The notes beneath the pieces are model-generated. The model was not told the origin of the DNA. It made no database searches and was given only the letters and a program-made list of their open reading frames with translations. DNA of 64,000 nt, from the NCBI GenBank assembly GCA_013399015.1, contig VWZX01001052.1, forward strand, positions 9,073 to 73,072, given 5' to 3'. A program made the position numbers and the translations under genes. This stretch comes from Galbula dea. Lineage: Eukaryota > Chordata > Aves > Piciformes > Galbulidae. Of this stretch, positions 34,401 through 46,400 are shown one piece after another (within the stretch, counting starts at the first letter, position 1; each line of letters opens with the position of its first letter).

Positions 34401-37400
34401 TTTTGAGCAAGGAAGCATTCCTGATGTCCAACCCGTGGTAAAACCTGAGGTTCTTTCCTCTTGTCCTTTTACTTGTTCCTTGGGAGAAGAGCCCAAGCCC
34501 CACCTGGCTCCAGCCTCCTCTCAGGGAGTTGCAGAGAGTGAGAAGGTCTCCCCTGAGCCTCCTCTTCTCCAGGCTAACCAACCCCAGTTCCCTCAGCTGC
34601 TCCTCATAGGACCTGTGCCCTAGACCCTTCCCCAGCTTCATTTCCATCTCCAGACACTCTCCATAGAGGGTGTTTAAGTAGGTGCCACTAGATGTCAGCT
34701 GAAGACAGCCCCAGAAGGCTGGAGCCACACCAGGATGTGTCCAATAGCTGCACACTGAGGTTTTCCACCCCATCCCATCACCAGGAAGCACATGGTGGGA
34801 GCTGAGGTCCATGGGGACCACACAGGCCAGGCTGGGTGTGTTCCCCACAGCAGCCAGGTTGGCATCAGCATCTCCTCTATGCAGTGACTGCCCAGTGTGC
34901 ACAGCCTGGGTGTACTGGGGATCAGTGCTGCTGGGCTGGGCTTGGGGCACCACAGATTGGGGGACAAATGTCAACTGTCAGCCCCCCTGTTGGCAGCACT
35001 GAGGGGAACCACGACAGCAACTCCCCCCACCCCTTCCCTTGGCCAAGGTGCTCCAGGCACCCCCAGGTGAAGGCTCTGGAGGTTAAGTCTTATGAGGAGC
35101 AGCTAAGGGAACTGGGGTTGGTTAGCCTGGAGAAGAGGAGGCTCAGGGGAGACCTTCTCACTCTCTGCAACTCCCTGAGAGGAGGCTGGAGCCAGATGGG
35201 GGTTGGGCTCTTCTCCTGGGTTACCAGTGAGAGGACAAGAAGACATGGCCTCAAGTTACACCATGGGAGATTCAGGGTGGATATTAGGAACAAATTCTTC
35301 CTTGAAAGGTTACCAAGGCCTGGCCCAGGCTGCCCAGGGCAGTGCTGGAGTCACCATTCCTGGAGGGGTTCAAAAAACATGTAGATGTGGTGCTGAGGGC
35401 CATGGTTTAATGGCATGGGGGTGATAGGTTGGACTTGATCTTAGAGGTCTCTTCCAACCTTAATGATTCTGCCCCTTCTGAGCACAGCAAGCAGCACATT
35501 TGTGATGGCTCACAGCCAGCCACCACCTTCCCTGCTGCAGCCCCAGCATCTGAGAACATTTTGTTTTCCCAGCTAAAGAAAAGTATGAATAAACAATCAA
35601 GATTTTCTCCTCTTGCACTGTGCCTTGGGTAAAATCAGATCCCTGTCACTGCCCTGAGCTGCAAGATGAGGAAGGAGGAGGGTGGCTCCTGGGGCTTTCT
35701 GGGGATCCCAATTGATCTTCCAGCTCTGCACTAGGCTCCCAGCACAGTCAGAGCCAGGCACTCAGCAGCAGTTGTGATTACACCACAACTGTCCTGCTGC
35801 CTTCTGCCCCCACACACCACTCTGAGCAGGACAAACTGGGACAGAGCTCCCAAAGGCTCCTCAGCTCCTGAGCAGACACATTTGCCATCAGCAGTGATGA
35901 GGAAGCCCCAGATCCCCTTTCCAAATCGATGCACTTGCTCCTTTCCACGTCAGCATCCTCACTGCCCTGCAATTGCCCAGGACCTCGGTGCAACCACATT
36001 GTGAGCAGTCATTTCCCACCAGATTATCAGCCTCCTTTCTGTGTCCACTCAGGTCTTCCTGACTTTGTCTTGCCTCTCCCTGTCACCCTACCAGAGTACC
36101 AAGGTGATCTGTGTCCCATGAACCCTGACAGTCTTCTCTGTGCCCTGACACAGCAGTGCTGGCCTCAGCTGCCTCCTCAGCTTTGGATCCAAAACTCTTT
36201 GCTTCGTGTTCACTCTTGCTAAGCTCCTCCATCTGGTTTCATACCCTCCCTGATGATGCTTTCTGAGGCATTAGCAGTGGATCCAATGTTAGTGCCATCA
36301 GCACATTTCCTGGCATCAAATCCCTCCTGAACATCTTTAACCCCCAGCGGAGTGCTTTGACCCTTGCACCAAGCCCTGATATAGGCTGGGTGGAGACTGG
36401 CTTGAGAGCAGCCCTGAGGAGAGGGACTCAGGGGTGCTGGTGGATGAGAAGCTGAACATGAGCCATCAGTGTGTGCTTGCAGCCCAGAGGGCCAAGAGTA
36501 ACCTGGGCTGCAGCAAGAGGAGCGTGGCCAGCAGGTGGAGGGAGGTGATTCTCCTCCTCTGCTCTGCTGTCCTGAGACCCCTGGAATATTGCACCCAGTT
36601 CTGGAGCCCCTGTTCCAGGAGGGATAGGGGGGTGCTGGGGTGAAGGGCCAGGAGAATGATCACTTCTGCTATGTGGACAGGCTGAGAGAGTTGGGGTTGT
36701 TCAGTCTGCAGAAGAGAAGGCTGAGAGGAGAGCTTCTGGTGGCCTTCCAATATCTGAAGGGGGCTACAAGAAAGGCGGGGAGGGACTTTTTAGGATGTCA
36801 GGTAGCGACAGAACCAGGGGGAATGGATGCAAACTAGAGGAGGGGAGATTCAGATTAGATATTAGGAGGAAGTTCTTCACTATGACAGTGGGGAGACACT
36901 GGCACAGGTTGCCCAGAAAGGCTGTGGAAGCCTCTTCCCTGGAAGCTTTTAAGGCCAGGCTGGATGGGGCTCTGGGCAACCTGATCTAGTGGGAGGTGTC
37001 CCTGGCAGGCTGGGGGTTGGAACTAGATGATCTTTAAGGTCCCTTCCAACTCTGGCAGTTCTATGATTCTAAGATTTCAAGCCTGTAGAGCAGTGGGTCT
37101 CCCTGGCATTGTCCCACTGAAATCAGGTCAAACCCCTGCTTGGACATCCCTTTCCCACCACCACCTCCAACTTACACTGGGAAATGCCAGGTTGAAACCC
37201 CCTCCTCTCCAAGTTTGACCCATTGTGGAAAGGGATCCAAATAGGCCAAAAATAACCCAAACCAGCAACATCCTTTGGGCAGCACAGCAAGAATGGGTCA
37301 GTGCCAGGTCTGGGGTTGAAACTCTTCCCCCTTTCTTACCTTGGTGTCCTCAGTGTCGGACTGGGTGCTTGTCTCCTCGTAGAGGTCAGACTCCTCCGAG

Positions 37401-40400
37401 GCAATGGGGACTTGCACTGTCAAGTTGGGGTTGTTAATGAAGTTCATGTGCTCCAGTTCATCCATAAAGAAATGCTCTTTGCCAGGGACCCCATCCAGGT
37501 ACTCTGACTTGGTCTCCTGGCCAGTGTCTACGTGGTTTAGTACAGAGTTGTCCCTCTTACTGGACTCTTGCTCTTCCTCTGGGGCCACCTTCTTCCCCTT
37601 CCACAGCCTGTGGAGCAGCATGAGGAGTGAGGCCTTTACAAAGTCAATGCCCCTGGTGATCCTGCCAATGGCAATCTGCAGGTTGTTCATCTCTCCATCA
37701 TCATCAGATGCTGCCAGGCTGTCGGCACTGAAGGAGCTCAGCAGCAAAGCTAAGAACAGGTTCAGCACCTGGAGGGGACAAGAGCAAATTCCAGAGCTGG
37801 CATCCACCACCACCATCATCCCTGCAGGCTGGAGCCACAAGGATCAGCCATGGCAGTAGACAAGACACTTGAGTGTGTCAGGGGACTGCCTCCTCCTGTG
37901 GTCCAGCTCTAGGGACTGCAGAGATGCCAGTCTCATCTCCTGGAGGACGTGGACATGGTCCAGCTCCTCCTCCCATGCCCTCAGTGTCACCTCAACTGCT
38001 TGGGTCTTGCTGATCCATTTGCAAGCAATGCCAGGCAAGTGACCTCCCTTGTGGGTCCATCAGCATGTCCCTCCCTTTGCTCACTTGCAGCTCTTGGCCT
38101 TTTTACCTGTTTTCACTGATCCCCATGTAGCTCTTCTCAAGTCTATGGTGCTTCTCCCTGCCACCCACAGGGATACAACTCAGCTCTGTCCTTCTCTTCC
38201 TAGACATAAACCTAACTTATTGTCCTGTCAGCTGCAACTCTTCCTCTCCTCTTTGCTGGCTTTAGTAGCTCAGATGCTCAGTGACATTCTGAGGGTCTCC
38301 AATGCCCTGGAACCATGTAGGCTCCTGCCCCACAGTCACAGCCTTAAACCTTTCTCCCAAAGACTGCTCTGCTCCATGGAAAGTGTCATTTCTCTCAGCA
38401 CAAGTCAGCTCATGAGATGCAAATGGTCTATATAGCTCCAAACACAAAACTCTCTCTTGCTTCTTCCAGATATCTCCTACTTCACCATGCCCAAAATGTG
38501 CCTGGACCCCAGAGCAGCCTTGCCTGGCAGGGGTGAACTCTCTGCATGCCAGAAACCTGGAGCAGTTCCTGAGAAGAGGAGCAGGATGGACTCTCCCCGG
38601 GCTGCGGGAGCTGTCTCCTCCCCGGGCTGCGGGACGGGCTCTCTGCCCCCCCGGGCTGCGGGACGGGCTGTCTACCCCCCGGGCTGCGGGACAGGCTGTC
38701 TCCCCCCCGGGCTGCGGGACGGGCTGTCTCCCCCCCCGGGCTGCGGGAGCACGGGCAGGACCCAGACGTGCTCTCACTGTGCGGTGACCGATGGGCCAAG
38801 CCCACAGCTGTTGATGTTTGTGCCTTTGGGTGCCAGCAGCATAGCTGAGAAGGGAATTAGCTGCTATTCAAGGTCACTGCTGTTTTCACATGGCTCATGC
38901 CATATGACTTAAATCGCATCTTTAAATAAATCCCTCCTATCCCATCAGTTCAATACCTAGGTTGAGTACTAGTTACAACTCATAGTTGCTGTTGGCTCTG
39001 GCTTTTCTTTTGGACAGGAGGTGGTTACCTCCTTACCCGAGTGACTTCCTTCCTTCTCCTTTAATAACCCCAAAGGAAATGCTCAGAGTGTCACAAAGAG
39101 TAAAGGACGACCCGACCCTTGCCTTATTCCTCTGCAGGGGAAGTGAGGAGAAACACACACCTCCCTGCAGCCAGGATGCTCAGAAGGTTGTGTGGGACAG
39201 GTTCCAGGACTTGGAAATATCAGAGACACGGCCAAGAGAGCTTGGCAGGGAGGATGAAGAGGGCAGAGATGACTCTCTCTAGGTGGTCGTGTGCCGCAGT
39301 TCTCTACTTAGCTTTAAATGAACCTGTGTCAGCAGCATGGAGCAGAGCAGGAGCTGCAAAGCTTGCCCTGGAGGCTGTGGTGCGGTCTCTGGGAGGAGTA
39401 ATACCTCTGGGAGGGCTGGTTCTGACCCCACCCCCTGAAAATCATGCTGGCCCCGTGTCTTCTCCAGAAGAGTCTCCCGGAATGGTGAATGGAGACGGCA
39501 GTGGGCAAGGGCAGTTGTCCAACTCCAAAATCTGGCTCCAGAAGAGGAAAGGTTTCCAGAATGCCTTTCAGGGAGATTCTCCAGGGAGCCCCAGCTGTGA
39601 TCCCCAGTCTCTAAGCTCCTGCACGCTCTACAGACTGCCCTGGAGGTGCAGGGGATTCACAGCCTCGTACAGATGATGAAGGGGTTCCCCTCGAACAGCA
39701 GCTGTACAAGCTGCTGCCTGGCGATGGGCAGCCCAGGAGGACACTGGGTTGCTCTCCGCCTCAGGGAGTCGCATGGACATCTGCCCAGCACCACCCAGCA
39801 CAGACAGAGCCCAGGACACCTCAGAATGAGGTCTCCAGCCAGCGGAGCTCTTTGTGTTGCTATGGGGACCAGTTCAAAGCCCTGGCATGAGCCAGGGAAG
39901 CCAAGCAGCACCCAAATCCCAACTTTCTGCCGTCCAAGTGAGAAACCTCAAGCTGCCCCTCTAAGCTGTAGGGTGGTCTAGGTTTCTCCCCGGGGTTGTT
40001 TTCACCCCTCTGGAGGTTTGTGCCAGCCTGGGGCTGGAACAACCACCTCTTCGTGGGGAGAGAGGCATCAGCAGCTCCCTGAGCAGATAGGTTTTCAAAG
40101 CAAATTCCAAAGAGCTTACACAACCCCGGCAAGTAACAGGAGCGATTTCGGCAAGCCGCCGCCGCTGCGCTTCCCTCCCCTGCCTTGCTCTTCCAGGAGG
40201 GAGAGCAGGGCCCACAGAGCCTGGAAAACAAGCTCCAAAGCTGCCAGCGAGAGGGTGACCAAGTTTAGAAAGGATTTAATGCTCGCCTGGAACTCTTAGA
40301 CCTGTGACGTGGACAGTGAGCAGCTCGGGTTAGAGGGGAAGGCGATGGACAGGGAGGAGGGTGATGGTGAGCAGGGCTTCATCAGGACCTGGGGGATGGA

Positions 40401-43400
40401 GCTGTGTTCTGCAGAGGGGATGTGCATCACTGGGATGCCACCTGGAACTCGGTGAGGATTGGGAATCCTGGGGAAAAAGCCTTCCTCTGCTCCCAATGCA
40501 CCTGTGAGAAAAGGGCCAGTCCTGGAATGGGCACTGCTTCCATCCCTCACTGTGGGAGAGTGGGAAATGGGAAAGGAAAGCCTGAAAAGACATGTGGAGG
40601 AGAAAGGGCAGCTTGAAGATGAGCTCTTGTTTGTCTCAGAGCTGCTCCTGCATCTGCCTAAAGCCCATTGCTCAGTTTTCCATGCCTCAGTTTCCCCTTC
40701 CTGTTCCTGATCTGGTTTCAGCTGCAGGTCCTTCAGAAACTGGTTCTCACTCTGCTTTACAGAGAGCTGAGCACACAGCACATCCCCACCGGGCTGCAGG
40801 AGGGAGGTTAACCCTTTCTTTGCCCTCATCAGCTCCAACAAGACTATGCCTACAGGTACAGCCCTGCAGATGAGCTGAGCTTATCTGGACAACACTGGCC
40901 ACAGAATGAGAGGCAAAGGTGTCCCAAACCCCATCACACCCTCCATCCTCACCCCCCACCTTTCCCTGAGGGTTCACCCCAGCTCCAAGACTCACCACAA
41001 GGTTCCCAATTACCATGACCATCATGAAGACAATGAGGCACATGGTCTGGCCAGCCACCTCCATGCAGTCCCACATGGTCTCGATCCACTCTCCACAGAG
41101 GATGCGGAAGACGATGAGGAAGGAGTGGAAGAAGTCATTCATGTGCCAGCGAGGCAATGTGCAGTCAGTGGAGATCTTGCAGACACATTCTATGTAGCTC
41201 TTCCCAAAGAGCTGCATCCCCACCACAGCAAAGATGAAGACAATGATGGCCAGCACCAACGTGAGGTTCCCCAGGGCTCCCACCGAGTTGCCAATGATCT
41301 TGATCAGCATGTTGAGGGTGGGCCAGGACTTGGCTAGCTTGAAAACCCTCATCTATGAGGAAGGAGGAGACAACAAGGTGCTGGTTTGCTGGAGCTTGCA
41401 TTGCCACAGAGTGCCAGCAAGGCTATGAAGCTGAGCTCAGACCTTCACAGGGCAGTTTTGTTAAGGCAGGAGGGGTTAAACACCCAACTCCTGTGCAAAG
41501 AGCACGGACTCTGACTTCCCTAAATACTTAGCTTGACTGTCAGTGTTATCTTTAAACAGGAGACAAGTTGGTGACCACCACAAAGCAGACTGAACAAACC
41601 ATTCCTCACCCTGGTGGCAGCTCCATCCAAACCCCACTGGTACCCCTCACCCCCGTGGCACCTACCAGGCGGAAGGAGCGGAGCACGGAGAGCCCTTCCA
41701 CATCAGCCAGCCCCAGCTCCACCAGGCTGAGGGTGACAATGATGCTGTCAAAGATGTTCCAACCCTGCTGGAAATACTCATAGGGGTCCAGAGCAATCAG
41801 CTTCAGAACCATCTCTGCTGTGAAGATCCCTGTAAAGACCTGTGGGAAACAGGAGGCTGTTACCTTCCTTGGAAGCCAGTGTTGAGCCTGGGGGGTGGGG
41901 AGCACCTCTCTTTAGTTTGGTGTAGTTCCAAAGTATCTCATCCCACTTCACTTGCTCTATTCCCAAAGTGGTTTATCACATTCAGCCATCCCTGAATGGA
42001 ACAAGGTTCCCAGCTGCTGCCCAGTGTGGCTTGTGAAGCCAGGGCTGGGAGTACTGGTGACTGATTGCTTCTAGAGAGACCTAAAAGTGTGTGTTGGGAA
42101 GTGGAAATGGAGAAGAAAAGTTTCTTTGGCAAAGAGACCCTCTTTGAAGGGCTGCTGAATTACAGAGATTCCCAGCACTGGGAACTGGGCTGCTACTGGG
42201 ATGCCTCTGCCCATCCCTGAGCCCTGTGAAAGCTGAGCTGGCTTTTCACATTGCTCTTTTCCTGGGAGTACAACACCCTGTGTGTTCTCTTGTTACTCTG
42301 GAGCAGGATCAGTGATGTGACAATTACCATCCTTGATGCCACTTCCTGACACGGTGGCTGCAGAGGGAACCTGGGGACAAATGTTTGCCCTGGATGTGGA
42401 TTGTGCTGGGATGCACAGGTCCATGCTTCTGCTGTGCAGGGAAGAGAGGCTGCAGGGACAGTTCTGCACCAGCAGACCAGGAGATGCTCTTTGTCATGCC
42501 CTCTTATATGCCAGGCCATAAACAGCCCCTTTTCTGCTCCTTTCAGTTGGTTCCTGCTCTTTTCATCTACAGCCCAGACATCTTCCTGCTGGCAGCAGGA
42601 CAGGCAGCAGGACCAACAGCTTTCAAATGGCTCACAGGCAGGTGATGTTGGGAGAGATCATGGCTCAATGGGAGCTGCTTCTCCTGCTCTCATACCTCCC
42701 TGGCCCTTCCCTAACAAATCCCAGAATCCCAGCATGGTGGGGCCTGGAAGGGACCTCTGGAGATCACCCAGTCCAACCCCCCTGCTCCAGCAGGGTCACC
42801 CACAGCATCTTGCCCAGGGTCACCTCCAGCTGCCTTGGCAATCTCTCCACACAAGGAGACTCCACAACCTCTCTGGGCAGCCTGGGCCAGGGCTCCAACA
42901 CCCTCACACTAAACAAGTTTCTCCTCCTGCTCAGCTGGAACCTCCTGGGTTCCAGTGTGTGCCCCTGGGCACCACTGAGCAGAGTCTGGACCCAAAATCA
43001 CCCCCGTGCCCATGGGCACTGAGCTCTACCAGCAGCCAGAAACCACTGCTGGCCTGAAGGAGAAGCTGGAGCTCTCTTTGCAGCATGACTGTGCTTCGAG
43101 CAGCAGCCAATTAATCCTCTTGTATTTCCTGAATGAAACCAGAGACAAAGCAGCTATGTGCTGAGCGTCAGCCTGCCTTCCCATCTGTCATTCCAGAGCC
43201 TGTGCACAGAGAGGTCCTGGCAGGTGCTGGAGCTGGGCAAGGTGGCAGGAGAGGAACCCCTGAGCTCTCTCATCCCTTAGCTGCAATTCCCAGAGCTACC
43301 AGGGACCTCCTGGACCTATCCCACTGGCAGATTACATCCAGCTAGAAGCCATTCACTCTGAGGTCCAAGCAGGAGCAGCCACAGCTGGTTGCTAAATACA

Positions 43401-46400
43401 CCCCTGACATCAGGACAGCCCAGGCTTGCTGTCATTTCTTTGGGAAAGGCCCTGATTATTTTTATTATTACTATCATTCATTTTTTTTAATGCTTCTAGC
43501 ACTGTTTGCTCCTGCCTTGTGGGGACCTGTTTGCTCCCTGCTCTGCCACATGGCCACCCAGCATCACAAGGACACTGTGGTGTCAGCCAGGGCTGGCAGC
43601 AGCCTGTCCCTGACCCTGGGTTGCACTGTAGAAGGTGGCTCAGGACAGCTCTGCAAAGCCATGGCCACATCAACCTCACCAAAAAGCACCAAAGAAGACA
43701 GAAGCTGCAGCAAGAGACAGGCCAGAGGTGATGGATCCCATCCCCATTGATCTGAGCCACCCTGGAGTCCAGCCCACCACAGACATGCTGTGATCAGAGC
43801 TGTGCAGCCCTTTCCCAGCAGCTGAGATGTGTTTCCAGACATGCATGTGTTCTGCTCAGGTGACAGTGGCAGCACAGGGGACCTGCCCACCAGGGTGGCC
43901 AGTGTGGCTGCTGTGGCTCTAAACAAGGAGGCTCAGAATGCCCATAGCTGCTTACCAGGTTCCCCACGGACAACACGTTCTCAAACTCCTCTGTCATGGG
44001 GTAATGCTCCATGGCCATGAAGAGTGTGTTGAGCACAATGCAGATGGTGATGCCCAGGTCCACAAAGGGGTCCATCACCACCAGCTTGACAAACTCTTTC
44101 AGCTTGATCCATGGAGGACAGCAGTTCCAGACCAGAAACATGTGGGCAAATTTGTACCACCAGGGTGGGCACTTCTGGTGAGCTTCTTCCAGCTCTGAGG
44201 GCAAGAAGGGAGAATGACATCACTACAGGCTTATCCTGTCCTCCTCTGGGTAGGCCAAGTGCTCAGCCACTAGAAGAGACCTCTCCTGAGCTCCTGAACG
44301 AGCCCTAGACCATCTATGAGTCCAAAATGGGGACTCAAAGGAGAAGCCTTCCTGTGCCTAGAGACACTGGTGGTGCAGACCTTGCCCTCCCAACCAGGGG
44401 GGTTTGGGAAGGTGGGCCAGTCAGGGAACTGCAGGTCCATTTCTGCTCTCAGCACTTGGGCAGGATTGGAGGTGTCCCTGCCATGCTGAGATTGCATGGA
44501 CATCCAAGGGATCTGCTCTGGGATGTCCAGAGGGTTTGGAGAAGAGGGCTGAGAAACATAGAATGGTCTGGGCTGGGAGGAACCTTTAAAGATCATCTAG
44601 TCCAACCCCCCCACAGTGAGCAGGGACATCTTAACTAGGTCAGGTTATCAGAGGCCCATCCAACCTCAGCCTAAATGTTTCCAGGGATGGGGCATCTCCC
44701 CCCTCTTATTGCTGAGTCTATGGAGAAGTGGAGACAGCAGCTCTTGGGAAGCCACTCAACAGCTCTCCACTGACTTTGGAGACTGCTGTGATCAACTGCA
44801 ATCCCATTCATTGGCATGAGATGTTGTATTATTGCCTGCAGGCATCACCCTAGGGAACTGGGATGAAAAGCTTTGCCTGAGCACCACTGCAGTGCACTGA
44901 CCCCCTATGGAGACCCCAGGTCCAGAGTCACCTCTTGCATGAAGCTGGAGATCTGGGACAGCCATCATGAGTGGTGTGTGCTGAGCACCCCAACCCCACC
45001 AACCCACAACCCTTGGGCTAAACCAGCTCCCCACACAGCCCTCCCCCAGGCTGGGGAAGGACTTACCTTCCACAGCATTGGAGATGACACTGAGGGCACT
45101 TCCTGCTCTCTTCTCAAGGCCTGGACCATCTTGGTTGCCCACAGTGAGGTGGTTGTGGTCTGATTTCTCTGGCTCATATGTTGGGTTGAACTAGGAAGAA
45201 AGGCCACAAGGGATGAATGCAGAGCACTGCAGGGTCTTTAATGCACTTAGAGACAGAGCAGGCAGGAAAAAGGACATGGTCTGGAGAGACCTTGGGGAGC
45301 AACATGGGCACTGGAGGTGCAGGAGGGCTTGTAGGACCTGGCCCATTCCACAGCAAGCTGAGCACAGGTCTGTGTCTCCACCAGGGTTTGTTAGGTTGGG
45401 CTCTCTCAAGGGACAGCACATACCTCAATCACTGTAGCAGACCTCTCCAGCTTGATCTTGGGGATCACTTGCCCATTGCAGTCCTTGGACTTGTCCTGAT
45501 CACTGTTCAGGTCAGAGTCCTGCTCCTTCTTGGCCACGCTGCTGGTCAGGGAATCGCTGCTGGAGTGCTGGTCCTGCAACTGCAGCAACCCCCATCCCCA
45601 TCACTGCCTGTCCACAGCTATCCAGAACCTCCTGCAATCACTGCAGGCCACCAGGCTACAGAGGAGGTGAAGAGAGCCCCAGGACTTCTTGGGCAGGACT
45701 TACAGAATCACAGAAAGCTGGGGGTTGGAAGGGACCTCTAGAGATCATCTAGTCCAACCCCCCTGGCAAAGCAGGGTCACCCACAGCAGGTTGCACAGGA
45801 TGGTATCCAGGTGGGTTTGGAATGTCTCCAGAGATGGAGACTCCACCACCTCCCTGGGCAGCCTGGGCCAGGGCTCCACCACTCTCAAAGTAAAGAAGTT
45901 CCTCCTTATATTTAGCTGGAGCTTGCTATGTTTCAGTTTGTGCCTGTTCCCTCTTGTCCTATCCCTGGGCACCACTGAACAAAGCCTGGTCCCATCCTCC
46001 TGACCCCCAGCCATGAAGTGTTGCTAAGCATTGATCAGATCTCCCCTCAGCCTTCTTCTCTCCAGGCTACCCAGCCCCAGCTCCTTCAGCCTCTCCCCAC
46101 AAGAGAGATGTCCAAGTCTCCTCATTTCTGTAGCCCTTTCCTGTGCCCTCTCCAGAAGTTCCCTGTCCTCCTTGAACAGGGAAGCCCAGAACTGGATCCA
46201 GGACTCTAGAGGTGGCCTCACTAGGCCAGAGTAGAGGGGGAGGAGAACCTGCCTTGCCCTGCTGGTCACACTCCTCTTGATGCACCCTAGGATGCCATTG
46301 GCCTTCTTGGCCATAAGGGCAATTGCTGGCTCATGCTCATCCAGCACTCCCAGGTCTTTCTCCACAGAGCTGCTTTCCAGTAGATGTCCCTAACCTGTCC

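Larger units (their letters stand above)
31900..37339 (-). other. SCN4A: SCN4A intron between c15 and c16
   Basis: 5.4-kb intron with three CR1s (34214-34670, 35072-35470, 36376-37072) and a 12-bp poly-C run near 32590. The 31900-34200 part shows no repeat or coding segment that I can identify. Confidence 0.75.

Noticed and set aside
39119..39676. 185-codon plus-strand ORF in an SCN4A intron
   Set aside because: No recognisable domain, no splice or promoter context; a chance ORF in a CpG-richer block.
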